From positions 82,719 through 146,718 of the forward strand of contig NZ_CACOFR010000002.1 of the NCBI RefSeq assembly GCF_902626525.1: 64,000 bases of DNA, written 5' to 3'. The position numbers were made by a program, and so were the translations under genes. Below, piece by piece: positions 55,069 through 63,448 of this stretch (the stretch's first letter is position 1; each line of letters begins with the position of its first letter). The notes under the pieces were generated by a model. That model made no database searches. It worked only from the letters and a program-made list of their open reading frames with translations, and had not been told where the DNA came from. Source of the DNA: an uncultured Prochlorococcus sp. (GTDB lineage Bacteria; Cyanobacteriota; Cyanobacteriia; PCC-6307; Cyanobiaceae).

Positions 55069-55136
55069 AAAATTTGAATTAATAAATAAAATTAAAAAAA
55101 TTAAGAGTATTCTATATATATAAAATCCTTAGTTGC

Positions 55137-55334
55137 CTAATCACATTGCTTGTCTTTCAATCTGTTGAACATACATTTACTATTGATGACCATTCCTCTG
55201 TAGTCAGTAAGATTTAGTGCTTTTACCCAAACAGAAATTTCTTGTGCAGCACCAGACTTCTTGGGCATATAAAAAATTACCTCTTTTGTGGAATCTATTA
55301 TGTGATAAGGTGGAATCTTTACTGATGTTTTCAT
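55137..55334 (-). CDS. Small unknown protein
   Basis: Sixty-five residues: MKTSVKIPPYHIIDSTKEVI, then KKSGAAQEISVWVKALNLTDY and two Cys near the end (SKCMFNRLKDKQCD). No membrane segment. I do not recognise it; the balanced composition and the ATG with no competing frame suggest a gene specific to picocyanobacteria. It converges with the adhesin-E-like gene 68 bases away. Confidence 0.55.
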   Translation of the reverse strand: MKTSVKIPPYHIIDSTKEVIFYMPKKSGAAQEISVWVKALNLTDYRGMVINSKCMFNRLKDKQCD

Positions 55335-55460
55335 AATTTAAATATTATCTAATTATTTTTTTGCGTAAGAAAAATGTTATGGACGTATAACCGAAAATGG
55401 AGGATAGTTCTGGGTACCTACTTATTTCAAATTATGACCTGCAACTGTACTGCACTCTAA

Positions 55461-55488
55461 AAATAAAAACCCTGTCTTTGAAACAGGG
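55461..55488 (-). terminator. Terminator downstream of tRNA-Phe
   Basis: On the minus strand the arms CCCTGT (55488-55483) and ACAGGG (55475-55470) enclose a seven-base loop and are followed by TTTTTATTTTT. It starts seven bases after the 3' end of the tRNA-Phe gene, as expected for the intrinsic terminator of that unit. Confidence 0.8.
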
Positions 55489-55494
55489 TGAAGG

Positions 55495-55567
55495 TGCCAG
55501 GACCCAGATTTGAACTGGGGACACGGCGATTTTCAGTCGCCTGCTCTACCAACTGAGCTATCCCGGC
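55495..55567 (-). tRNA. tRNA-Phe (anticodon GAA)
   Basis: Read on the minus strand, 73 bases: acceptor GCCGGGA pairs with TCCTGGC (one G-T pair) plus discriminator A; D-arm GCTCAGTTGGTAGAGC; anticodon stem GGCGA/TCGCC with loop CTGAAAA, anticodon GAA; T-arm with TTCAAAT loop. CCA is not encoded. A terminator lies just downstream. Confidence 0.97.
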
Positions 55568-55656
55568 TCTAACCTATATACTCTAAATTAAGATGTGTAG
55601 TTTGTGAAACCCTTTTCATTAAAAATTTTATATCAAGATCAAATATCCTAAAAAAA

Positions 55657-56889
55657 TTATTGTTTTGCATTGATCGCTAATAAGGCAGTTCCATATGAAG
55701 TTGTCTTTTTACATGAAACTATTGGTATATTAATAATTTTTTCTCTTATTTTTCTCCACTGAGGGTTTTTTGAACCTCCACCAACAGTAATAATTTTATT
55801 TGGCATTGAACCTGTTAGCTCTTGTAGTTTTTCCCATCCTTTCAATTCAATGGTAGCCAGACCCTCGAATAATGCATGTAAATAAAGTGAGTCGCTTACT
55901 GGCCTAGGACCAAGAATCGGTTCTAAATTAGAATTATTAATTGGAAATCTTTCTCCTCTGCTATTTAGAGGTAAAAGATTTAAAGAAGTTTTTTTCGATG
56001 TATTTATTTGTCTACTTAGTTCTTTGATTTCATAATCTGAAAAGAATTTAGATAAAATACCGCATCCAGCGTTTGATGCCCCTCCACAGATCCAAGCACC
56101 ATTTACTCTATGGGTTGTAATTCCTTTTTCTTTTATTGGGTTATCAATAATCTTTTTAACCACAATTGTTGTTCCTAAAACTGTGAGACCATCTTCTTTC
56201 CCTAATCCTGTAGCTATTAAATTTGCATTAGAATCAGTAGTGCCCGAGATTAAAATTAATTTCTTATTCAAATTAAAACTTTCTGCTAAACCAGAATGTA
56301 CTTGACCAATAATTTTTCCGCTTTTTAATATTTTAGGTAAGCATTTTTGCCATGCAGTATTGAGATAGCCTTTTGGCCATGATTCATTTATTAGATCCCA
56401 ACCTAGTTTGAGATTATTGCCTTCCTCTCCATGAGTCCAATCTTTTAAAAACCAGCCAGTTATCCAATCAGATTGATGCCTTAAGAGTATATTTGTCCCG
56501 TATTTATCAATTAGTTTTAATGCTTTAGCAAGACTACTGTATGGCGTTCGCAAATGATCTTCCCCAGAAGTTAACGATTCAATGAGGAACTTATTTTCAT
56601 TACAAGCTTGATCATAAGGAATTGCTTCTCCTATGGGCTCACCTTTTGAGTTGGATGCAGTCAAAGTTCCTGAGGTGCCAGAAATTGCTAATTTATCAAG
56701 GTTATTTTTTACGTCAATAGGTAAGCTATTTAAGAGTTTTTCACAAGAATTGATCCAAGAATTTGGATTCTTAAAGCTGTATTGATAGGGAACTGCATTC
56801 GAATATACTAATTTCTTATGAATATTAATTATAGATATTCTTGCACCACTGGTTCCAAAATCTAACCCCCCAAATAAATTATCAGGCAT
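55657..56889 (-). CDS. FGGY-family carbohydrate kinase
   Basis: A 410-residue sugar kinase with actin-like fold. LFGGLDFGTSGARISII at residues 4-20 is the first phosphate loop; ISGTSGTLTASNSKGEP near 69, ISGTTDSNANLIATGLG near 214 and ITVGGGSKNPQWRKI near 366 follow. The group resembles cyanobacterial D-ribulose or xylulose kinases, which phosphorylate a stray keto-pentose; the substrate is not shown. metK is 12 bases upstream, on the same strand. Confidence 0.87.
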   Translation of the reverse strand: MPDNLFGGLDFGTSGARISIINIHKKLVYSNAVPYQYSFKNPNSWINSCEKLLNSLPIDVKNNLDKLAISGTSGTLTASNSKGEPIGEAIPYDQACNENKFLIESLTSGEDHLRTPYSSLAKALKLIDKYGTNILLRHQSDWITGWFLKDWTHGEEGNNLKLGWDLINESWPKGYLNTAWQKCLPKILKSGKIIGQVHSGLAESFNLNKKLILISGTTDSNANLIATGLGKEDGLTVLGTTIVVKKIIDNPIKEKGITTHRVNGAWICGGASNAGCGILSKFFSDYEIKELSRQINTSKKTSLNLLPLNSRGERFPINNSNLEPILGPRPVSDSLYLHALFEGLATIELKGWEKLQELTGSMPNKIITVGGGSKNPQWRKIREKIINIPIVSCKKTTSYGTALLAINAKQ

Positions 56890-56901
56890 AAAATAGATAT
56901 T

Positions 56902-58143
56902 TTAAATAAATACTTTAGATGCCTCTGCCAATTGAGATGCCTTATCGTCTACATTTTCCCAAGGGAGATCAAGATCTCTTCTACCAAAATGTCCGTAGGA
57001 TGCAGTCTTTCTGAAAAATTCCCCGCCCATTTTTTTTGGTAGATTTATTAAGTTAAATTCTTTTATTATTGCTGCAGGTCTAAGATCAAAGTGTTTTTTT
57101 ATGAGGTCAGTCAAATTAGCTTGAGAAATAACACCAGTATCAAAAGTGTCAACGAGAATAGATATGGGTTTTGCAACTCCAATTGCATAACTTAATTGTA
57201 CTTCAGCCTTTTTTGCCAATTTTGCCTTAACGATACTTTTGGCTACATAACGTGCTGCATAAGCAGCTGATCTATCAACTTTTGTAGGATCTTTACCTGA
57301 GAACGCACCACCTCCATGCCTTGCATATCCTCCATAAGTATCCACAATGATTTTTCTGCCAGTTAGACCAGCATCTCCCTGAGGCCCTCCTACGACAAAT
57401 TTACCTGTAGGATTTACTAAGAATCTTGTTTCGTGAATGTTTGGTTTGATTTCTAAATCTTCAGTGGCAGGAATTACTACATTGATCCATAAATCTTCTT
57501 TTATTCTTTGACGAAGTTCTTCTTCATTTTTAATTCCATCAATCTCAGGCTTATGTTGAGTTGAAATTAATATGGTGTTAATTGAAACTGGCGCCCCCTT
57601 TTTGTAGTCAATGCTTACTTGAGTTTTACCATCGGGAAGAAGATAATTAAGAACCTTTTCATGTCTTACTTTGGCAAGTTGAATTGCTAATCTATGCGCT
57701 AGGCTTATAGGTAAGGGCATCAATTCAGGGGTTTCGTCGCATGCATAGCCAAACATTATTCCTTGATCACCAGCTCCAGTATTATTTTCTATATCATCAT
57801 TAACATCTTTTGCTTTGTTGACCCCTTGAGAAATATCGGGAGATTGCTCGTCAAGTGCTACTAAAACAGCACAACTATTAGCGTCAAACCCTCCTGCATT
57901 GTAGCCGTCATATCCAATTTCTTTAATTACATGCCTAACTAGTTTTATATAGTCAACTTTTGCTTTTGAAGTTATCTCCCCAGTAAGTAAGCAAAGACCA
58001 GTATTAACTACAGTCTCGCATGCCACTCTGCTTTCTGGATCTTCTGTTAATAAGGCATCTAAAACAGCGTCACTTATTTGATCACATATCTTATCAGGAT
58101 GACCTTCAGTTACAGATTCAGAAGTGAAGATAAAATCACTCAT
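56902..58143 (-). CDS. metK: S-adenosylmethionine synthetase
   Basis: Makes SAM from methionine and ATP. The 413 residues contain [20 protein letters not shown] near 9, [16 protein letters not shown] near 121, and [20 protein letters not shown] with [16 protein letters not shown] near 245-287. A 138-base spacer separates it from rpsA upstream; I saw no known SAM riboswitch there. The FGGY kinase gene follows by 12 bases. Confidence 0.98.
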   Translation of the reverse strand: MSDFIFTSESVTEGHPDKICDQISDAVLDALLTEDPESRVACETVVNTGLCLLTGEITSKAKVDYIKLVRHVIKEIGYDGYNAGGFDANSCAVLVALDEQSPDISQGVNKAKDVNDDIENNTGAGDQGIMFGYACDETPELMPLPISLAHRLAIQLAKVRHEKVLNYLLPDGKTQVSIDYKKGAPVSINTILISTQHKPEIDGIKNEEELRQRIKEDLWINVVIPATEDLEIKPNIHETRFLVNPTGKFVVGGPQGDAGLTGRKIIVDTYGGYARHGGGAFSGKDPTKVDRSAAYAARYVAKSIVKAKLAKKAEVQLSYAIGVAKPISILVDTFDTGVISQANLTDLIKKHFDLRPAAIIKEFNLINLPKKMGGEFFRKTASYGHFGRRDLDLPWENVDDKASQLAEASKVFI

Positions 58144-58281
58144 TTAAATATAATTTTTAGTACAAACTTTATCCTAAATGAGACTGTCGTTACTAATCAA
58201 TGATTGTAAATTAAAAAATACTTATCCAAAAATAAAAAACTTATTGTTTTCTAAATCGCTTCTCAACAAAGATAATTACAA

Positions 58282-59373
58282 TTAAACTGTTTCAGATGAA
58301 GCTGCGGGAATCTCTTCATTTTCATCAGTTTGTTCAAATAACATTTGCTTATATTTCGCAGCCATTTCCTCAGCTTTACTAAAAACTTTCTGAGGGTCAG
58401 TAAGCATGTCGCCTGGTTCAGGTTCAAGTGCTTTTGTTGATAATGAAATCCTTCCTCTTTCAGAATCAAGGTCGATAATCATAACTTTCATTTGGTCATT
58501 AACATTTAAAACATTATGAGGTGTCTCGATATGTTCATGACTTATTTCAGAAATGTGCAATAGACCACTAACACCTCCAATATCAATAAAAGCTCCATAA
58601 GGTTTGATACCTTTAACTGACCCTACAACAACCTCACCCACCTCAAGTCTATTCATTTTTTTCTCAACCAAAGCTCTTCTATGGCTTAATACTAATCTGT
58701 TTCTCTCCTCATCAACTTCAAGAAATTTTAAAGGTAGGTACTCACCTTCTAAGTCATCTTTAATTTTTCTAGCACTTATATGAGACCCAGGGATAAATCC
58801 CCTTAAGCCCTCTACCCTCACGAGAGCTCCACCTCTGTTTGTAGCAAAAACTTCAGAATAAATCGTGGCGTCTTCTTTTTGTAGTTGTCTAACTCTTTCC
58901 CATGCCCTTTGATATTCAATTCTTCTAATTGAAAGTGCTAATTGACCATCTTCATTCTCTTCACTCATTATGAAAAATTCTCTACTTTCTGAAGGTTGTA
59001 AAACATCATTTAGTCCTTCAACTCTATTTATTGAAACCTCTTGAACGGGCATAAAAGCAGCTGTTTTTGCACCTATGTCAATCATGGCACCTTTGGGTTC
59101 AAGTGCAAAAACGGTTCCTTTTACTAGGTCACCAGGTTTAAAGTTATAATCATATTTTCCTAAGAGTGAAGCAAATTCTTCTTGTGTGAAGCCTGCATTA
59201 TCAAAATCTACATTTGTTCTGCTAGAGGAAGAATCAGCTGAAGGAATCTCGCTCTTATCGAATGATGAATCTTCCTCACTTTTGGATACTGAATCGTTAT
59301 CAAATCCAGTTGAATTTTTAATTTCTTTATCTTCAGACAGTTCTTGTATGGTTTGGGAAGAATTTTCGTTCAT
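58282..59373 (-). CDS. rpsA: 30S ribosomal protein S1
   Basis: RNA-binding ribosomal protein that brings mRNA to the 30S subunit. The 363 residues start with an acidic, Ser-rich stretch (1-60), followed by three S1 domains at about 80-150, 166-232 and 246-314 (the last with GIKPYGAFIDIGGVSGLLHISEIS). Three domains, not six, is the cyanobacterial and plastid form. No Shine-Dalgarno sequence is seen before the ATG, and the leader has overlapping inverted repeats that may be an autoregulatory site. Confidence 0.97.
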   Translation of the reverse strand: MNENSSQTIQELSEDKEIKNSTGFDNDSVSKSEEDSSFDKSEIPSADSSSSRTNVDFDNAGFTQEEFASLLGKYDYNFKPGDLVKGTVFALEPKGAMIDIGAKTAAFMPVQEVSINRVEGLNDVLQPSESREFFIMSEENEDGQLALSIRRIEYQRAWERVRQLQKEDATIYSEVFATNRGGALVRVEGLRGFIPGSHISARKIKDDLEGEYLPLKFLEVDEERNRLVLSHRRALVEKKMNRLEVGEVVVGSVKGIKPYGAFIDIGGVSGLLHISEISHEHIETPHNVLNVNDQMKVMIIDLDSERGRISLSTKALEPEPGDMLTDPQKVFSKAEEMAAKYKQMLFEQTDENEEIPAASSETV

Positions 59374-59387
59374 TTGTTGTAATGCAG

Positions 59388-59455
59388 ACTACCTAAGGTA
59401 GTTAGAAAGGAATGCTATTAGCCTGCAAACCAATAGCAAAAATATTTGTGCTATT
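59388..59455 (-). promoter_or_regulatory. Structured rpsA leader with alternative hairpins
   Basis: On the minus strand, in order: AATAGCA (59455-59449), TGCTATT (59438-59432) and AATAGCA (59419-59413), so the middle element can pair with either outer one, seven bases each time, but not both. A third stem, ACTACC (59402-59397) with GGTAGT (59393-59388), ends 14 bases before the ATG. These features suggest an RNA switch controlling rpsA translation or leader termination; proof is lacking. Confidence 0.45.
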
Positions 59456-59481
59456 TATTCTACACTTTAAGATGCTGAATT

Positions 59482-59961
59482 TTATAAAATTGAAGCTAAT
59501 TGGTTTTTTGTACTTCCTTTTAGAGATTCAAGAGTAGAGATAAAATCTTTTACGCCATTAAATTTTCTGTAAACTGAAGCATATCTTATATAGGCGACTT
59601 CGTTCTCCTTTCTTAGGCTTTTAAGTATATACTCTCCGATTTGGGAAGATTTAATATCTTTATTAGAATCTTGTATAATTTGAGATTCAATTCCATCTAC
59701 AAAATTAATAATTGCTTCACTCGTGAATGTAGTCTTTTCGCAAGCTCGTGATATGCCAGTAAATAATTTTTGTTTATCAAATAATTCCCTGCTCCCATCT
59801 TTTTTAATAACTGAAATTGGCATTGTTTCTACTCTTTCATAAGTGGTAAATCTAAAGCTGCAATTTAAGCACTCTCTTCTTCTACGAACACTTTTACCAC
59901 TATCAGCAGATCTTGATTCCAAAACTCTGCTATCTGTATTTTGACAGGTTGGACACTGCAT
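59482..59961 (-). CDS. nrdR: Transcriptional repressor NrdR
   Basis: ATP/dATP-sensing repressor of ribonucleotide reductase genes. The 159 residues have a zinc ribbon (CPTCQNTD at 3-10 and CLNCSFRF near 32) and an ATP-cone ([20 protein letters not shown] near 52, [14 protein letters not shown] near 125). Length is typical. The stop is 108 bases upstream of rpsA on the same strand; the psbBT terminator lies 61 bases upstream of its start. Confidence 0.96.
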   Translation of the reverse strand: MQCPTCQNTDSRVLESRSADSGKSVRRRRECLNCSFRFTTYERVETMPISVIKKDGSRELFDKQKLFTGISRACEKTTFTSEAIINFVDGIESQIIQDSNKDIKSSQIGEYILKSLRKENEVAYIRYASVYRKFNGVKDFISTLESLKGSTKNQLASIL

Positions 59962-60021
59962 TTAGTGAAATAAAACTGACTACAACTCCAATAGTAGAGT
60001 AATATATCAATTATGAAAAGT

Positions 60022-60049
60022 AAAAAACCTCTTGTTAAAGAGGTTTTTT
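60022..60049 (-). terminator. Terminator of psbB-psbT
   Basis: Arms AAAAAACCTCTT (60022-60033) and AAGAGGTTTTTT (60038-60049) pair perfectly around GTTA, with A and T runs on both sides, so the hairpin can act in either direction. It lies eight bases after the psbT stop on the minus strand. Confidence 0.88.
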
Positions 60050-60057
60050 AAAAAAAT

Positions 60058-60156
60058 TCATTTTCTATCAAATTTAGGGGGATCTCTAAAAGCGACAGCA
60101 AAGAATAATGTTACAACTGCGAGAGTTAAAATAAGAACGTAAGCAAAAGCTTCCAT
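60058..60156 (-). CDS. psbT: Photosystem II protein T
   Basis: Thirty-two-residue single-helix PSII subunit next to CP47 and the dimer interface. [20 protein letters not shown], then [11 protein letters not shown], is diagnostic. It starts 23 bases after the psbB stop and is followed by a terminator, giving a psbB-psbT unit; psbH, joined to this unit in plastids, is separate (near 0.9 kb). Confidence 0.96.
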   Translation of the reverse strand: MEAFAYVLILTLAVVTLFFAVAFRDPPKFDRK

Positions 60157-60179
60157 AAGTTTAAAAAATAAAGTTTAGT

Positions 60180-61703
60180 TTAAACCCTTCCAGGGATTCT
60201 TCTAGTGGTTTCGTCACCAAGCTTTTTGAATAAACCAAATTCAACTTGATCACCAATATCAGCATTAATTCCAGCAAATCTACCCTTATAAAGAGTTCTG
60301 GCAGCATGCCACCAGTGGCCAAACAAGAATAGTAATCCGAAACATAGATGAGCATATGTAAACCATGCTCTTGGAGAGCTTCGGAATACACCGTCAGATT
60401 TATAAGTTTCTCTGTCGAACTTGAATGCTTCTCCAAGTTGTGCTTTTCTAGCTAATCTTTTAACTACAGCAGGATCAGTAAATGTTTGACCATTTAAATC
60501 TCCTCCATAAATAGTTGCAGTGATACCAGTTTGCTCGAAAGAATACTTTGCTTCTGCCCTTCTAAATGGAATATCGGCTCTTACGTTACCTTCTTTATCT
60601 TCCAGAATAACAGGGAAGTTCTCAAAGAAGTTTGGTATTCTTCTTACTTCTAAGTCATTTCCATCTTTGTCTTGGAACGCAATGTGACCCTGCCAGCCAG
60701 TAGGCAAACCATCTCCATTTACGAGAGCGCCAACCCTAAATAATCCTCCTTTGGCAGGACTATTACCGACATAATCATAAAAGGCTAATTTCTCAGGGAT
60801 AGATGCATATGCCTCTTCTTTAGTGGCACCATTATCTATAGCAGTTTGAACCCTTCTATTAATTTCGGTTTTAAAATATCCTGAGTCCCATTGATACCTT
60901 GTAGGCCCAAATAACTCAATAGGTGTTGTTGCTGAACCGTACCACATTGTTCCTGCTACAACAAAAGATACGAAAAGAACAGCTGCCAGAGCACTTGCTA
61001 AAACACCCTCTAAGCTTCCAAGCCTTAGTGCTTTATAAAGCCTTTCTCCAGGTCTATTAGTTATATGGAAAATTCCTCCAATAATGCCTAAAAGACCGGC
61101 AGCAATATGGTTGGCGACTATTCCACCAGGGTTGAATGGATTAAATCCATCAGCTCCCCAAGAAGGAGAAACTGGTTCGACATGACCACTTAAACCATAA
61201 GGATCAGAAACCCAAATTCCAACGTTTGCACAATGGAATGCTCCAAAGCCAAAACATGTTATTCCAGCTAGAAGAAGATGAATTCCAAAAATTCTTGGAA
61301 GATCAAGAGCAGGCTCTCCAGTTCTTGGATCTTCCCATAAATCTAGATCCCAATATGTCCAATGCCAGATTGAAGCCAAAATTAAAAGTCCACTAAATAC
61401 AATGTGGGCTGCAGCAACACCCTCAAAACTCCAAAATCCAGGATCAACTCCTGTGGCTCCAGTAATATCCCACCCGTTCCAACTACTTGTAATTCCTAAT
61501 CTTGCCATAAATGGCATGACATACATTCCCTGCCTCCACATAGGATTGAGAACAGCGTCTGAAGGGTCAAAAATGGCTAATTCATATAAAGCCATAGAGC
61601 CGGCCCAGCCGGCTAATAATGCAGTATGCATGAGATGCACAGCGAGCAGTCGACCGGGGTCATTAATGACTACTGTGTGAACTCGATACCAAGGCAATCC
61701 CAT
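60180..61703 (-). CDS. psbB: Photosystem II CP47 chlorophyll apoprotein
   Basis: Inner light-harvesting antenna of PSII with six helices and a large lumenal loop. The 507 residues start [20 protein letters not shown]; chlorophyll-binding His residues recur in each helix ([69 protein letters not shown]). Codon use is richer in G and C than in most neighbours, as in other highly expressed genes here. It leads psbB-psbT. Confidence 0.98.
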   Translation of the reverse strand: MGLPWYRVHTVVINDPGRLLAVHLMHTALLAGWAGSMALYELAIFDPSDAVLNPMWRQGMYVMPFMARLGITSSWNGWDITGATGVDPGFWSFEGVAAAHIVFSGLLILASIWHWTYWDLDLWEDPRTGEPALDLPRIFGIHLLLAGITCFGFGAFHCANVGIWVSDPYGLSGHVEPVSPSWGADGFNPFNPGGIVANHIAAGLLGIIGGIFHITNRPGERLYKALRLGSLEGVLASALAAVLFVSFVVAGTMWYGSATTPIELFGPTRYQWDSGYFKTEINRRVQTAIDNGATKEEAYASIPEKLAFYDYVGNSPAKGGLFRVGALVNGDGLPTGWQGHIAFQDKDGNDLEVRRIPNFFENFPVILEDKEGNVRADIPFRRAEAKYSFEQTGITATIYGGDLNGQTFTDPAVVKRLARKAQLGEAFKFDRETYKSDGVFRSSPRAWFTYAHLCFGLLFLFGHWWHAARTLYKGRFAGINADIGDQVEFGLFKKLGDETTRRIPGRV

Positions 61704-61926
61704 CGGTTAAAAATCTTGTAACGATGCTGAGTAAACAGCTAAACATCACGATAGTAAGGGTTTTTTATGCTTTAAGGGATTTTTGTAAATAAATTAATTT
61801 TATTGATAGAATCGACTAAATCGGTTTGTATAACTATATTTTTAGCGAATTTTTGACTAAAAATTGTTAATATTTTGGTCACAATTCTCAAAGAAAAGCG
61901 CCAAAATGTATATAAATAACAAAAAA

Positions 61927-62289
61927 ATGACAACTATCAGATTTATCCGAGAAGGGATAGATATTCAATGCAAACCAGGAGAAAATTTAAGAGATCTAGT
62001 TATTAGAGAAAAATTACAGCTTTACGGTTTGAAGGGTTTACTAGGAAATTGTAGCGGTGTCGGACAATGCAGTACCTGTTTTATATCAGTTGAAGGAGGA
62101 AACAAAAAATCTTTAAGTCCTCTTACTTCTATTGAAGAAGAAAAACTTAAAAATAGACCAGAAAATTGGCGACTTGCATGCCAAACATTAATAAATTCTT
62201 CTTCGATAATCCTAACCAAACCTCAATCGCCTCCTCAAGACTTAGAAGTACTTAAAAAAAATAGTGAAAATAAAAAATTACCTCGCTAA
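61927..62289 (+). CDS. 2Fe-2S ferredoxin, CX5CX2C type
   Basis: A 120-residue ferredoxin. The cluster cysteines are at 42, 48, 51 (GNCSGVGQCSTCF, spacing C-x5-C-x2-C) and 85 (WRLACQT), a spacing unlike the C-x4-C-x2-C of photosynthetic PetF and closer to adrenodoxin-type ferredoxins. A Pro/Lys-rich tail of 30 residues follows. The ATG at 61927 fits the start of the fold; in-frame ATGs at 61906 and 61864 would add short Lys-rich extensions. psbM follows on the same strand. Confidence 0.88.
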   Translation: MTTIRFIREGIDIQCKPGENLRDLVIREKLQLYGLKGLLGNCSGVGQCSTCFISVEGGNKKSLSPLTSIEEEKLKNRPENWRLACQTLINSSSIILTKPQSPPQDLEVLKKNSENKKLPR

Positions 62290-62393
62290 ATTGTTTAAGA
62301 CTGTTAATCAGTTAATAATATTTATTGATTTTTCCACTTTATTTCAAAATATATGTCTATAGTCTTAATTACTTAATAAAAATTGTTTACTAA

Positions 62394-62546
62394 ATGGAAA
62401 CAACCAATTTTGGATTCGTAGCTAGCCTTTTATTCGTTGGGGTGCCAACAATTTTCCTTATAGGTTTATTTCTTTCTACTCAAGATGGTGAAAAATCAAG
62501 CTTCTATTCAGATTCTAGTAAAGGAAAGCTTGGTCCGAAAGGCTAA
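62394..62546 (+). CDS. psbM: Photosystem II protein M
   Basis: Fifty-residue PSII subunit at the dimer interface. METTNFGFVASLLFVGVPTI and the helix ending in FLSTQDG are diagnostic; a polar C-terminal tail (SSFYSDSSKGKLGPKG) is longer than in plastids. It lies 104 bases after the ferredoxin gene and 12 bases before prmC, an order recalled from other picocyanobacteria. Confidence 0.94.
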   Translation: METTNFGFVASLLFVGVPTIFLIGLFLSTQDGEKSSFYSDSSKGKLGPKG

Positions 62547-62558
62547 ATTTTTTCATAA

Positions 62559-63428
62559 ATGCGGCGCATTACTGTAAAGGAATTAATATCTTGGAAACAA
62601 CAACAACTTTCTAAAGGAGGAGATGATCAATCTTTTTCCTTTTTACTTGATTCTGTAGGCGGTGTATCAAGTAGTGAAATTAACTTACTCAAAACGAATT
62701 CTAGAGATAATCTGTATTTAAAAAGAAACTTAAGTTTTTTAGAGTCTATATGGGAGGATCATTTGTTAAGTGCCTCACCAATTCAACACCTATGTGGGAT
62801 AACTTTTTGGAGGGATTTAAAATTAGAAGTTTCTAATAAAGTGCTTATTCCAAGGCCCGAGACAGAGCTTATAGTTGATATTGTCTTTGAGATATTTGGA
62901 AGAGAATCACAAAAATTACTTTTCGCCGAATTAGGAACTGGATCTGGTGCTATCAGCATTGCTTTGGCATTAGCGTATCCACTATGGGAGGGTATAGCTA
63001 CTGATATTGATCAAGAAGCATTAAGAATAGCTAGCAAAAATTTTATAAATACTTCTAATCAATCAAATTTGAATTTTTATTTTGGACATTGGTGGAACCC
63101 TCTTGAAAATTTTAAAGGTAAATTAGATCTTGCCATTTCTAACCCGCCTTATATTCCAGGAGATATTTACGAAAAATTACCCAAAGAAGTTAAAAATTTC
63201 GAACCAAAGATCGCTTTATTCGGTGGTGAGGACGGTTTAAAACATATTAGAGAAATAATTCAAGGGGCACCTTTATTCTTAAAAGAGAAGGGTTGGCTAA
63301 TATTAGAAAATCACTATGATCAAGGTGAAAAAGTAAAACAACTACTTATTAAAAATAGATTTACATTAGTAGAAATTTTGAATGACTTTTCAGGGATTGG
63401 TAGGTTTACTATTGGTAGATATAAATAA
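62559..63428 (+). CDS. prmC: Release-factor glutamine methyltransferase
   Basis: Methylates the Gln of the GGQ motif in release factors 1 and 2. The 289 residues have an N-terminal helical region, the SAM loop FAELGTGSGAISIALAL near 127, and the catalytic NPPY in LAISNPPYIPGDIYEKLP near 198. QHLCGITFWRDLKLEVSNKVLIPRPETEL near 75-103 is typical. The ATG at 62559 fits. psbM lies 12 bases upstream. Confidence 0.95.
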   Translation: MRRITVKELISWKQQQLSKGGDDQSFSFLLDSVGGVSSSEINLLKTNSRDNLYLKRNLSFLESIWEDHLLSASPIQHLCGITFWRDLKLEVSNKVLIPRPETELIVDIVFEIFGRESQKLLFAELGTGSGAISIALALAYPLWEGIATDIDQEALRIASKNFINTSNQSNLNFYFGHWWNPLENFKGKLDLAISNPPYIPGDIYEKLPKEVKNFEPKIALFGGEDGLKHIREIIQGAPLFLKEKGWLILENHYDQGEKVKQLLIKNRFTLVEILNDFSGIGRFTIGRYK

Positions 63429-63448
63429 ATTATCGGTTGAAAATTGAA

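Noticed and set aside
58144..58281. SAM riboswitch upstream of metK
   Set aside because: The 138-base spacer is A+T-rich and shows no recognisable SAM-binding core or strong terminator.
60161..60436. 91-residue frame overlapping the 3' end of psbB on the same strand
   Set aside because: Out-of-frame reading of CP47; no ribosome site or family match.
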